A DNA stretch of 64,000 nt from Ilumatobacter fluminis. GTDB taxonomy: Bacteria > Actinomycetota > Acidimicrobiia > Acidimicrobiales > Ilumatobacteraceae. Both the position numbers and the translations under genes were made by a program. The first letter of the stretch is position 1, and each line of letters begins with the position of its first letter. The stretch spans positions 3,504,001 through 3,568,000 of the forward strand of contig NZ_SOAU01000001.1 in the NCBI RefSeq assembly GCF_004364865.1, given 5' to 3'. Below, in pieces: positions 41,774-51,390 of the stretch. The notes beneath the pieces were generated by a model, which was given only the letters and a program-made list of their open reading frames with translations, searched no databases and had not been told where the DNA came from.

Positions 41774-42397
41774 CTAGACCCGGGTATTGAGCAGCGAGCC
41801 GTCGAGGAAGCGTTCGAGCACCTCGACGGCCGCTGTGTATCTCGACGCGTCGCCTGCGGCGTGTGACATGCGGGCCAGGCCGGTCATCACCGACCCGAGC
41901 AGGTCGGTGAGGGCGCGCAGATCGAGATCGGGAGCGAGTTCACCGCGTTCGTGAGCCGCCTCGACCAGACCGGCGAAGAAGCGGGCGTGGCGCCCGCGCT
42001 GGGGCGTCATCAGCGCCAGCAGATCGGGGTGACGGCGGGTCTCTTCGGTCACCGCCACGATGAAGCCCGTGATCGACGGATCGTCGAGCGAGAGTTCGGC
42101 GGCGCGCCGTAGGACCGCTCCGTACTGGTCGAACAGGGTGTCGTGTTCGGATGCCGCCTGTTCGAACTCGCTGTAGAGATGGTCGACGGTGCTGCAGTAG
42201 ACGTCGGCGTACAGTTCGGCTTTCGATTCGACGTAGTGGTAGATCGCGCCGGAGGTGATGCCGGCGTCCTGCGCGATCATCCGGTTCGTGGTCGCCCGGA
42301 ACCCGTCGCGGGCGAAGCGGACGCGCGCCGCCCGCAGGATCTTCCGTCGGGTTTCGGCCGAGTCGCCGTCACGTGGTCTGCCCACCTTGCTGGACAT
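41774..42397 (-). CDS. TetR family transcriptional regulator
   Basis: A 207-residue regulator. The N-terminal helix-turn-helix is RRKILRAARVRFARDGFRATTNRMIAQDAGITSGAIYHYVESKAELYADV (about 19-68). The C-terminal ligand-binding domain has no identifiable ligand. An upstream extension of 10 residues looks non-conserved; TACGTT lies 6 nt before the chosen ATG. Divergent from the DUF305 membrane protein, which is a possible target by location only. Confidence 0.88.
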   Translation of the reverse strand: MSSKVGRPRDGDSAETRRKILRAARVRFARDGFRATTNRMIAQDAGITSGAIYHYVESKAELYADVYCSTVDHLYSEFEQAASEHDTLFDQYGAVLRRAAELSLDDPSITGFIVAVTEETRRHPDLLALMTPQRGRHARFFAGLVEAAHERGELAPDLDLRALTDLLGSVMTGLARMSHAAGDASRYTAAVEVLERFLDGSLLNTRV

Positions 42398-42403
42398 GTG
42401 ACG

Positions 42404-42409
42404 AACGTA
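42404..42409 (-). promoter_or_regulatory. -10 element, leaderless start of TetR gene
   Basis: TACGTT ends 6 nt before the ATG at 42397. Confidence 0.45.
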
Positions 42410-42475
42410 ACAGCGACGACCGACCAACGACCCATCGGAGGCCCGCTCTCAGCAACGTCGTGGCACACTTGAACC

Positions 42476-43237
42476 ATGGAGCGGAGTTCAGCCGACCTCA
42501 GCGATCTCTCCCTCGACCAACTCGTCGAGCTCGAGCGTCGCGCCGACGAGCGGGCCGAGGCCGACGAGGCAGCCGCTCGGGAGTCGGACACCGCCGACGA
42601 CGAGCTCCTGTTGCCCTGGTGGCAACGTCCGTTCAACATCGTGGTGCTCGTCGTGACCGGCGCACTGCTCGCCGGCATCGTGGGGTGGGCGATCGGCGAC
42701 TCCGGTGACGTCCCGGCACACAACGAGGTCGACACCGGCTTCCTCCAGGACATGCGCGTGCACCACGAGCAGGCGGTGCTGATGAGTGTGATCTACCGCT
42801 CCCGGCCCGACATCGACCCCGGCATGAACACCGTGGCCCGCAGCATCATCCAGGGGCAGAACATCGAGATCGGCCGCATGATCCAGATGCTGCGGACGCT
42901 CGGCGAGGCCGAGGCCAACGAGTCGGGCACCTCGATGCTGTGGATGTCGATGGTGGCCGAGGACGACCAGATGCCCGGCATGGCGAGCGAGGCCGAACTC
43001 GACGAGCTGGCGGCGTCGGAGGGTCGGGTCGCCGACATCATGTTCGCCGACCTCATGATCGAGCACCACTTCGGGGGCATCGAGATGGCGGAGTTCGCGG
43101 TGCAGAACGCCGAGTACGACGAGGTGCTCTTGTTCGCCGAGTCGATGGCACACGCCCAGGAGTCCGAGATCCGCGAGATGCTCGACGTCATCGCGGCGGG
43201 CATGGACGAGGTCGAGGTCCAAGAGGGCCAGGGCTAA
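42476..43237 (+). CDS. DUF305 family membrane protein
   Basis: A 253-residue protein. The N-terminal 45 residues are acidic with a coiled-coil-like run, and one transmembrane helix lies near 52-70 (FNIVVLVVTGALLAGIVGWAIG). A ferritin-like four-helix DUF305 domain of about 170 residues follows, with FLQDMRVHHEQAVLM and MFADLMIEHHFGGIEMA. These His pairs are the putative metal ligands of the family, whose function is unknown. The HH motifs resemble copper- or iron-handling exported proteins. Divergent from the TetR gene. Confidence 0.88.
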   Translation: MERSSADLSDLSLDQLVELERRADERAEADEAAARESDTADDELLLPWWQRPFNIVVLVVTGALLAGIVGWAIGDSGDVPAHNEVDTGFLQDMRVHHEQAVLMSVIYRSRPDIDPGMNTVARSIIQGQNIEIGRMIQMLRTLGEAEANESGTSMLWMSMVAEDDQMPGMASEAELDELAASEGRVADIMFADLMIEHHFGGIEMAEFAVQNAEYDEVLLFAESMAHAQESEIREMLDVIAAGMDEVEVQEGQG

Positions 43238-43281
43238 GACCTTCCTGAGAGCGACGATCCGCCGCCTCGGGCACCCACACC

Positions 43282-43287
43282 TATCAT
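43282..43287 (+). promoter_or_regulatory. -10 element, leaderless start of metallopeptidase gene
   Basis: TATCAT ends 7 nt before the GTG at 43295. Confidence 0.45.
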
Positions 43288-43294
43288 CGACCAC

Positions 43295-44959
43295 GTGAAG
43301 AGGCCGACCGCTGCGATCGCGTCACTCGTGACCCTGTCGATCGTCGGCGCCGCGTGTGCGAACGACAGTGGCGTGCGGGTCCAGTCGGCGGTCCCGCTGG
43401 TGACCGAACCGGCGCCGTCGTCGAGCGCACCGACCGTCGACACCACGCCCGACACGTCGACGGCCGACACGACGATGCCGTCGACGATCCCACCGGCGAC
43501 AGTGCCACCGACCACGGCGGCCGACGTCACCGAACCGTTGGTGATCGAGCCCGAGCTCAACGCCTCGGTGCCGTTCGCCGACGTCTTCGACGTCGACCCG
43601 AATCGCATCCCGAACGAGCACGACGAGTTCGCTGCGGTGGCGTTCACCGACGTCGAGCGGTGGTGGACCGAGGTGTTCCCCGAGGTCTACGGGGAGCCGT
43701 TCGAACCGTTGCGCGGCGGGGTGTACGTCGGGTCGCCGACCCGCACGACACCGATCCCCGGATGCGGCGAGCCCGAGACCGACTACGACGAGCTCCAGCT
43801 GTTCGTCGCGTTCTACTGCAACATCGGCGACTTCATGGCCTACGACGAGGGCGCCGACCCGGCGGTCAGCCTCCTGACCCCGTTGGCCGATGCGTTCGGC
43901 AGCTCGGTGCTCGGCGTCGTCCTGGCGCACGAGTACGGCCACACGATCCAGGAGCGGATTGGCGCCTTCGAACGCCCACTCGCCACGATCCTCACCGAGC
44001 AGCAGGCCGACTGCTTCGCCGGGGCCTGGACGGGGCAGGCCTACCGAGGCGAATCACCCCTGCTGCGGCTCGGCGACACCGACGTCCGCGCCGGCCTGCT
44101 GGCGATGCTCGAGGTCCGCGACCCGGTGGGCACCAACCAGTTCACACCGGGCGGCCACGGCTCGGCGTTCGATCGGGTCGGCGCATTCCAGGTCGGGTTC
44201 CTCGAGGGACCCGCCCGCTGCGCCGAACTGCTCGACGACCCGCTCCCCCTCATGCCGAACGAGTTCCAGCAGTTCAGCGCCGACGAGTTCTTCGAAGGGA
44301 ATGCGCCGTACGACTGCGACGCCCTCGATCCCGAGCTTCGCCAACAGATCTTCGGCGACGACTGCTCGTCGGCCCCCGAGTTCCTCGCGGCCGATCTGAT
44401 CAACTTCTGGCAGCTGTTGTTCCAGGACGAGCTCGGCGAGACCTTCGAACCGTTCACCGTGGCGACGACGACCGATCTGTCGACCGTCACCTGCGCCGAC
44501 GCTCGGAACCTGACGCCGCAGGTCACCGTGTGCCCGGCCGAGCGGGTCGTGGTCTACGACGAGCCCGAGGTGGTCCAGCTGTACGACGAGTTCGGCGACT
44601 TCACCCTCGGCTACGTGTACGGGATCGCCGCCGCCGAGCTCGTCCAGCTCGATCTCGGTTCCGATCTGACCGGCGAGGCGCGGGCACTGCTGAACGACTG
44701 CTACACCGGGGCATGGGTTCGCGACATCACGCCCGACGACAACGGCGCCACACCGCGCAACCAGCGTGACGACGACGGTGACGGCGTCGCCGAGTCGACG
44801 GTGGCAACGTCGCCGGGCGATCTCGACGAGGCGATCCGCATGACGATCCTGCTGGGTGACATCGGCGTGAACGTCGACCAGATCGGCACCGCGTTCGAGA
44901 AGATCGACGCCTTCCGCACCGGCGTCCTCGGCGGCCTCACCTCCTGCTCGGCTGGCTGA
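43295..44959 (+). CDS. Lipoprotein zinc metallopeptidase
   Basis: A 554-residue protein. Signal peptide with lipobox VGAAC (Cys about 20), a Thr/Pro-rich linker to about 75, then a metallopeptidase domain. The zinc-binding motif is VLAHEYGHTIQERIG (HExxH, about 211-225), and EQQADCFAGAWTGQAY after it carries the third ligand (Glu/Asp). This is the neutral zinc metallopeptidase pattern (YpfJ-like). The C-terminal half repeats similar segments with several Cys. It is probably anchored outside the cell membrane. Convergent with the L,D-transpeptidase gene across repeat D. Confidence 0.85.
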   Translation: MKRPTAAIASLVTLSIVGAACANDSGVRVQSAVPLVTEPAPSSSAPTVDTTPDTSTADTTMPSTIPPATVPPTTAADVTEPLVIEPELNASVPFADVFDVDPNRIPNEHDEFAAVAFTDVERWWTEVFPEVYGEPFEPLRGGVYVGSPTRTTPIPGCGEPETDYDELQLFVAFYCNIGDFMAYDEGADPAVSLLTPLADAFGSSVLGVVLAHEYGHTIQERIGAFERPLATILTEQQADCFAGAWTGQAYRGESPLLRLGDTDVRAGLLAMLEVRDPVGTNQFTPGGHGSAFDRVGAFQVGFLEGPARCAELLDDPLPLMPNEFQQFSADEFFEGNAPYDCDALDPELRQQIFGDDCSSAPEFLAADLINFWQLLFQDELGETFEPFTVATTTDLSTVTCADARNLTPQVTVCPAERVVVYDEPEVVQLYDEFGDFTLGYVYGIAAAELVQLDLGSDLTGEARALLNDCYTGAWVRDITPDDNGATPRNQRDDDGDGVAESTVATSPGDLDEAIRMTILLGDIGVNVDQIGTAFEKIDAFRTGVLGGLTSCSAG

Positions 44960-44983
44960 ACCGGGCGGAACCAGCGTCCGAAC

Positions 44984-45053
44984 GGGGTCGGATACGTTTC
45001 GTCGCCGACCGCCTCGCCACTTACCCCGACTCCGACGAAACGTATCCGACCCC
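44984..45053. repeat. Inverted repeat, family D (copy 2)
   Basis: The same 21-nt arms as copy 1 at 284-350, with a 28-nt spacer (45005-45032). It lies between convergent genes, 24 bp after the metallopeptidase stop and 11 bp before the L,D-transpeptidase stop. Confidence 0.85.
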
Positions 45054-45064
45054 CTTTCGGCGGG

Positions 45065-46294
45065 TCAGTCGTCGGTGTCGGGTTCTTCGGCGGCGGGGGC
45101 GACCGTGGTCGACGTGGTGGAGGTCGTCGACGTGGTGGTGGTCGTCGGCGGCTTCGTCGTGGTGGTCGTAACCGGTGCCGGCGCCTCGGTGGTGGTCGTC
45201 GTGGCCTCGGGGACCGTCGTCGTCGTCGAGGTGGTGGTGGTCGTCGTCGACGTGGTGGTCGTCGTGGCGTTCGGATCCGGGTAGTCGAAGCGCATCTGCA
45301 TGGCCTGCTCCGTCTGGTTCCACGGGTCGACCTGACCGTCGTAGATCAGCACCTGATCACCGATGTCGATCATGCCCTGCAGCTTCTCGCCCAGGTACTG
45401 CGACACGCGGATGCAGCCGTGCGACGCGGGCTGCAGCGGCACCGTGAGCGCGCCGTGGATGGCGATGCCCTGGTTGATGTAGATCGGGTCGTACATGCCG
45501 CCGAGCGCGCTCTGACGACGACCCTCGATCATCTTGTACGCCTTGAAGACGCCGGGCGGCGTGTAGGAGCGACCGCAGCGGGCCTCTTCGACCGGCTCCT
45601 CGAGCGGCACGCCCTGGTTGTTCGTGTCGATCGTCACGACCTCGCAGTACTCGGCCGCGATCTGGTCGAAGTCGTTCCACGGGGTGTCTTCGGTGACGTT
45701 CGGCGCCAGCTCGCCGGTGGAGATGTGGGTGATGACCGCCGGTTCGTCACCGTGGAACACGACCATGACCTGCTCCTGCAGGTAGATCTCGACGTGGTCG
45801 GCCAACCCGCCACTCGGGGCCCGCGGCTTGACCTTGATCGGGTCTTGCATGCGGTCCCACATCTCGGGGGTGACGCGGCCGGTCGCCTGAGCACGTGGCG
45901 TGCCGAGCACGAGCTTCTCGAACGCCCACACCGACTGGATGGTGAGACCGCCGTAGACGCCGTCGGTCGGGCCCGGATCGAAGCCGAGCTCGACGAGGCG
46001 CTCCTGCACCATCTGGACCTCGCTGCCGGCCATGCCGTTCGACAGGGTCTGGCTGAGCGTTGTCTTGGCGATCGTCGACCCCTCGTTCACGACCTGATCT
46101 TCGGGGGCCACGGTCACTGCCGGTTGGGTGTTGACCGTCTCGACGGGTGCGGCCGTGGCGAACGTCGTCGATGCCGACGTCTCGCCTCCGCCGCTGCCCG
46201 AGATCACGCCGGCCGCGACGACCGCGGCGAGCAGGCCACCCGCAGCGGCGGCGGGCAACCATTTCGAGAGGGGACTGGACTGAGCGGCGTTCAC
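45065..46294 (-). CDS. L,D-transpeptidase with peptidoglycan-binding domain
   Basis: A 409-residue exported enzyme that forms 3-3 crosslinks in peptidoglycan. N-terminal signal anchor (about 12-35), then a peptidoglycan-binding domain (about 85-145: GSEVQMVQERLVELGFDPGPTDGVYGGLT). The YkuD catalytic domain (about 165-315) ends in IHGALTVPLQPASHGCIRVSQ, with catalytic Cys 294. The last 65 residues are almost all Thr, Pro, Glu and Ala, an unusual wall-spanning tail. GTG start overlaps the stop of a 12-residue leader reading frame (GTGA). Confidence 0.9.
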   Translation of the reverse strand: MNAAQSSPLSKWLPAAAAGGLLAAVVAAGVISGSGGGETSASTTFATAAPVETVNTQPAVTVAPEDQVVNEGSTIAKTTLSQTLSNGMAGSEVQMVQERLVELGFDPGPTDGVYGGLTIQSVWAFEKLVLGTPRAQATGRVTPEMWDRMQDPIKVKPRAPSGGLADHVEIYLQEQVMVVFHGDEPAVITHISTGELAPNVTEDTPWNDFDQIAAEYCEVVTIDTNNQGVPLEEPVEEARCGRSYTPPGVFKAYKMIEGRRQSALGGMYDPIYINQGIAIHGALTVPLQPASHGCIRVSQYLGEKLQGMIDIGDQVLIYDGQVDPWNQTEQAMQMRFDYPDPNATTTTTSTTTTTTSTTTTVPEATTTTTEAPAPVTTTTTKPPTTTTTSTTSTTSTTVAPAAEEPDTDD

Positions 46295-46329
46295 GAGATG
46301 ACGAGGTCGGTGGGGGTGGTGAGAGTCAT
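46291..46329 (-). other. Possible 12-codon leader peptide before L,D-transpeptidase
   Basis: ATG followed by Thr-Leu-Thr-Thr-Pro-Thr-Asp-Leu-Val-Ile-Ser and TGA. The stop overlaps the GTG start of the L,D-transpeptidase (GTGA), which would couple translation. No family is known; it may be fortuitous. Confidence 0.3.
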
Positions 46330-46330
46330 G

Positions 46331-46356
46331 GGTGCGGTGTGGTCCGCACCAGGCTA
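46331..46356 (-). promoter_or_regulatory. Candidate -10 and operator palindrome for L,D-transpeptidase
   Basis: On the minus strand TAGCCT (46351-46356) is followed directly by a 7-bp perfect inverted repeat (GGTGCGG, 6-nt loop, CCGCACC, 46331-46350) where transcription would begin. It could be a repressor site or a 5' hairpin. Confidence 0.35.
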
Positions 46357-46441
46357 CAAGGAGACAACCCCTCCCCCGGCCGCGCGATTCCCTGGTCGCG
46401 TCGTTATTTCAGCCGGTGGGCAGCGCTCTGACGAGACAGCA

Positions 46442-47212
46442 TCAGCGGACGCGTTCGACCTGGTCGAGATCGGCCCGCAACGACCACATCTCCTTCAGGA
46501 TCGTGCCGATCACGCCCGGTGAGCTGAGGGTCGACTCTCCGCGCGTGCGGGGGAAGTAGTCGACGCCCATCTGCATGATCTCGTACCCCATGCGGGTCGC
46601 CCGGATGACGAGCTCGGCGTCGATGAACGAGCCTTCCGACTTGAGCTCGATGTGGTCGAAGATGCGTGCCCGGCACAGCTTGAAGGCGAAGTTGATGTCG
46701 CGAACCTTGACGCCGAACAGCGCCTTGATGAGCCCGTTGTAGACGAAGGTGTAGACCGCCCGCAGCGTGCCCTCGCCCGTGCGGTCGAAGCGGTACGCCG
46801 AGATGATGTCGACGTCGTACTCGCGCAGGATGCGGACCGCTCGCGGCAACTCGTTCATGTCGAACGGCAGGTCGGCGTCGGTGTAGAGGATCAGGTCGCC
46901 GGTCGCTGCCGCGAACCCGGTCTTCATGGAGCCGCCGAGCTTGCGGTTGCGTTCGTGGTGGATGACCCGGATGTGCGGGTCGCCAGCGGCGAGCGCATCG
47001 GCGAGTTCGGGCGTGCGGTCGGTCGACTTGTCGTCGATGACGATCAGCTCGTAGTCCTGGATGTCACCCCGTTCGACCAGGCCCTCGCAGGCCCGCTTCC
47101 CGAACGCGAGGGCGCGTTCGATGTAGTCCTCCTCGTTCCACATCGGGTAGAAGACCGAGAGCTTCTGGAAGGTCGGGCCGGTCGGTCCGGCTGAGTTGGT
47201 CGTATCCGCCAC
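46442..47212 (-). CDS. Family 2 glycosyltransferase
   Basis: A 256-residue cytosolic GT-A enzyme. The donor-binding segment LSVFYPMWNEEDYIERAL, the acidic LIVIDDKSTDRTPELADAL, and the DXD-like LILYTDADLPFDM are present. The later YRFDRTGEGTLRAVYTFVYNGLIKALFGVKVRDINFAFKLCRARIF resembles dolichol-phosphate or polyprenyl-phosphate sugar transferases, with no C-terminal membrane helices. It may transfer a sugar to undecaprenyl phosphate. GTG start supported by TACTGT 8 nt upstream; an upstream extension looks like shadow sequence. Confidence 0.88.
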   Translation of the reverse strand: MADTTNSAGPTGPTFQKLSVFYPMWNEEDYIERALAFGKRACEGLVERGDIQDYELIVIDDKSTDRTPELADALAAGDPHIRVIHHERNRKLGGSMKTGFAAATGDLILYTDADLPFDMNELPRAVRILREYDVDIISAYRFDRTGEGTLRAVYTFVYNGLIKALFGVKVRDINFAFKLCRARIFDHIELKSEGSFIDAELVIRATRMGYEIMQMGVDYFPRTRGESTLSSPGVIGTILKEMWSLRADLDQVERVR

Positions 47213-47220
47213 GAGCAGCG

Positions 47221-47226
47221 ACAGTA
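47221..47226 (-). promoter_or_regulatory. -10 element, leaderless start of glycosyltransferase
   Basis: TACTGT ends 8 nt before the GTG at 47212. Confidence 0.4.
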
Positions 47227-47284
47227 ACCGGAAGCGAGCTGAGAGCCACAGCACGCCCGCCGGGGCACCGGCGGAGCGACCCCG

Positions 47285-47290
47285 TAGAGT
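47285..47290 (+). promoter_or_regulatory. -10 element, leaderless start of membrane protein gene
   Basis: TAGAGT ends 6 nt before the GTG at 47297. Confidence 0.45.
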
Positions 47291-47296
47291 CGTCGT

Positions 47297-49152
<1,856 letters not shown>

Positions 49153-49166
49153 CGAACTCGCACCTG

Positions 49167-49248
49167 GTCGGTTGATGTCAGACATCAACCGACCGGTCTG
49201 CGACGGCCACCCGCCTTGCTGGTCGGTTGATGTCTGACATCAACCGAC
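49167..49248. repeat. Composite palindromic repeat, family A (copy 5)
   Basis: Left unit 49167-49193 and right unit 49222-49248 are exact reverse complements, with a 28-nt spacer unrelated to those of other copies. It lies between two genes on the same strand (argG and the quinone oxidoreductase). Confidence 0.9.
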
Positions 49249-49263
49249 GTCGACCCGGTCACC

Positions 49264-49269
49264 TAGTGT
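49264..49269 (+). promoter_or_regulatory. -10 element, leaderless start of quinone oxidoreductase
   Basis: TAGTGT ends 8 nt before the ATG at 49278, excluding the in-frame start inside the repeat. Confidence 0.45.
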
Positions 49270-49277
49270 CTGCGTCC

Positions 49278-50252
49278 ATGAAGGCTGTGGTGTGTCATGC
49301 GTTCGGGGCTCCTGAGGATCTGACGGTCGACGAGCTCGACGATCCGGTGGCGGGCGAGGGCGAACTCGTCATCGACGTGAAGGCGGCGGCGGTCACGTTC
49401 CCCGACACCTTGATGCTCGAGGACAAGTACCAGTTCCACCCGACGCCGCCGTACATCCCCGGCGCCGAGGGTGCGGGCGTGGTGTCCGAGGTGGGCCCCG
49501 GGGTCGACGGCTGGCAGGTCGGTGACCGGGTCGTCGGCGGCCTCGGCACGACCGGTGCGTACGCCGAGAAGATGGTGATCCCCGCCCTCGCCGCGAAGCG
49601 CCTCCCCGACGGGGTCGACTTCGAGGTCGTCACCGGCCTCAACTACGCCTACGGCACCACGCTCTACGGCCTGAAATATCGCGGCGAACTGCAGCCCGGC
49701 GAGACGATGCTCGTCACCGGTGCCGGCGGCGCCGTCGGCCTGTCGGCGGTCGAGATCGGCAAGCTGATGGGTGCCCGCGTGATCGCCGCGGCGTCGAGCG
49801 AGGAGAAGCTCGAGCTGTGCCGCCAGCGCGGTGCCGACGAGACGATCAACTACGCGACCGAGAACCTCAAGGACCGCGCCAAGGAACTCACGAACGGCAA
49901 CGGCGTCGACGTGGTCTACGACTGCGTCGGCGGTGACAAGGCCGAACTGGCCCTGCGGGCGATCGGGTGGGAAGGCCGCTTCCTGGTGATCGGGTTCACG
50001 GCCGGCATCCCGGCCATCCCGCTCAACCTGGCGCTGTTGAAGAGCTGCCAGATCATCGGGGTGTTCTACGGCGCGATGACGATGCGCGAGCCGGACAAGA
50101 ACGCCGCCATCAGCCAGCAGTTGATCGACTGGGTCGCGAGCGGCGACCTGGCGCCGCACGTGTCGGAGCGCTTCCCGCTCGACCGGGCCGGCGAGGCGAT
50201 GCGGGCCCTGATGGACCGCAAGGCGCTCGGCAAGCTCGTCGTCACGCCGTAG
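49278..50252 (+). CDS. NADPH:quinone oxidoreductase-like medium-chain reductase
   Basis: A 324-residue zinc-free medium-chain reductase. The N-terminal MKAVVCHAFGAPEDLTVDEL and the YIPGAEGAGVVSEVGPGVDGWQVGDRV block (about 65-92) are typical of quinone oxidoreductases. The Rossmann motif MLVTGAGGAVGLSAVEIGKLMGARVIAAASS (about 146-176) and DVVYDCVGGDKAELALRAIG follow. Substrate is uncertain. The start is fixed by a leaderless -10 at 49264, just after the family A repeat. Confidence 0.88.
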   Translation: MKAVVCHAFGAPEDLTVDELDDPVAGEGELVIDVKAAAVTFPDTLMLEDKYQFHPTPPYIPGAEGAGVVSEVGPGVDGWQVGDRVVGGLGTTGAYAEKMVIPALAAKRLPDGVDFEVVTGLNYAYGTTLYGLKYRGELQPGETMLVTGAGGAVGLSAVEIGKLMGARVIAAASSEEKLELCRQRGADETINYATENLKDRAKELTNGNGVDVVYDCVGGDKAELALRAIGWEGRFLVIGFTAGIPAIPLNLALLKSCQIIGVFYGAMTMREPDKNAAISQQLIDWVASGDLAPHVSERFPLDRAGEAMRALMDRKALGKLVVTP

Positions 50253-50274
50253 CCACGCCAGCGTCACCCCATCG

Positions 50275-51354
50275 TCACGGCGCCGGGATCCGCTCCAGGA
50301 TCCCGCGCAGCAGCGCCACGCGAGCCGGCAGCGTCGATGCGTCGACCCACTCGTGATCGGCGTGGGCGCCGCCGCCGACGGCCCCGAGGCCGTCGAGCGT
50401 CGGGACGCCGAGCGCAGCGGTGAAGTTGCCGTCGCTCGCCCCACCGACGGCGACGCCGACCACACCGGGATCGGCTTGCTGCGCGAGCGGGAAGAGGGTG
50501 GCCGACGCCGACTCCGGCATCGGTGGGCGCCCGATCCGGCCGAGCACCTCGATCGTGGCACGCTCGTCGACCGGGGTGAGCGCCGCCATCGCCGCCTCGA
50601 CGCGGTCCTTCTCCTCCGGCCCGGTGACGCGCACGTCGACGCGGACGCGGGTCTCGGCGGGCACGACGTTGTCGGCGGTGCCGGCCTTCGCGACGGTCGG
50701 CGTGACCGTGGTGCCGGCCGCGGCGTCGCCGATCGAGGCGATCACGAGCACCTGGTGTGCCGCCTCGATCAGGGAGTTGATCCCGGCATCGGGGTCGAGC
50801 CCGGCATGCGACGCACGGCCGTGCACGACGACTTCGAAGGTGCCGGCGCCCTTGCGGCCGGTCTTGATGGCGCCACCGTCGCCGCTCGGTTCGAGCACGA
50901 GCACGTTGCCGCACGCCTGTGCCCGCTCCTCGAGCAGGTCACGTGACGCAGCGGAGCCGACCTCCTCGTCGGCGGTGAACAGCATCTCCACGCCCGACGC
51001 GTCGTCGAGTTCGGCGACGGCATGGATCGCCTGCACGATGCCCGCCTTCATGTCGAACACGCCGGGACCCGTGAGTTTGCCGTCGGCGTGACGGAACGGA
51101 CGCTCGGCCAGAGCACCCAGCGGGAACACCGTGTCGTGGTGACCGAGGATCAGCACCGACGGCTCGCCGCCGCCCGACCAGTGCACGTGCGGACCGACCG
51201 GACTGTCGATCAACGACGCCGCTCGACCGGTGCGCTCCTCGATCAGCGCCGCGAGGTTCTCCGCCGACGCCGTGCAGGCGTCGACGTCGAGCGACGGTGA
51301 CTCCACCTCCACCAGACGTCGGACGTCGTCGACCAGGACTTCGAGTTCTGCCAC
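50275..51354 (-). CDS. M20 family metallopeptidase
   Basis: A 359-residue zinc exopeptidase/deacylase. GHHDTVFPLG near 75, GVFDMKAGIVQAI near 98, TADEEVGSAASRDLLE near 125 and the dimerisation domain with GRASHAGLDPDAGINSLIEA near 175 follow the M20 order. The C-terminal GGASDGNFTAALGVPTLDGLGAVGGGAHADHEWV supplies the last metal ligand and His. It may be a glutamate carboxypeptidase-like enzyme. GTG at 51354 has TACGGT 7 nt upstream; a GTG three codons earlier is possible. Divergent from the CocE gene. Confidence 0.9.
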   Translation of the reverse strand: MAELEVLVDDVRRLVEVESPSLDVDACTASAENLAALIEERTGRAASLIDSPVGPHVHWSGGGEPSVLILGHHDTVFPLGALAERPFRHADGKLTGPGVFDMKAGIVQAIHAVAELDDASGVEMLFTADEEVGSAASRDLLEERAQACGNVLVLEPSGDGGAIKTGRKGAGTFEVVVHGRASHAGLDPDAGINSLIEAAHQVLVIASIGDAAAGTTVTPTVAKAGTADNVVPAETRVRVDVRVTGPEEKDRVEAAMAALTPVDERATIEVLGRIGRPPMPESASATLFPLAQQADPGVVGVAVGGASDGNFTAALGVPTLDGLGAVGGGAHADHEWVDASTLPARVALLRGILERIPAP

Positions 51355-51361
51355 GGCGGCC

Positions 51362-51367
51362 ACCGTA
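51362..51367 (-). promoter_or_regulatory. -10 element, leaderless start of M20 peptidase
   Basis: TACGGT ends 7 nt before the GTG at 51354. Confidence 0.4.
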
Positions 51368-51390
51368 CCGGGCGGCCAAGATGGTGGACC

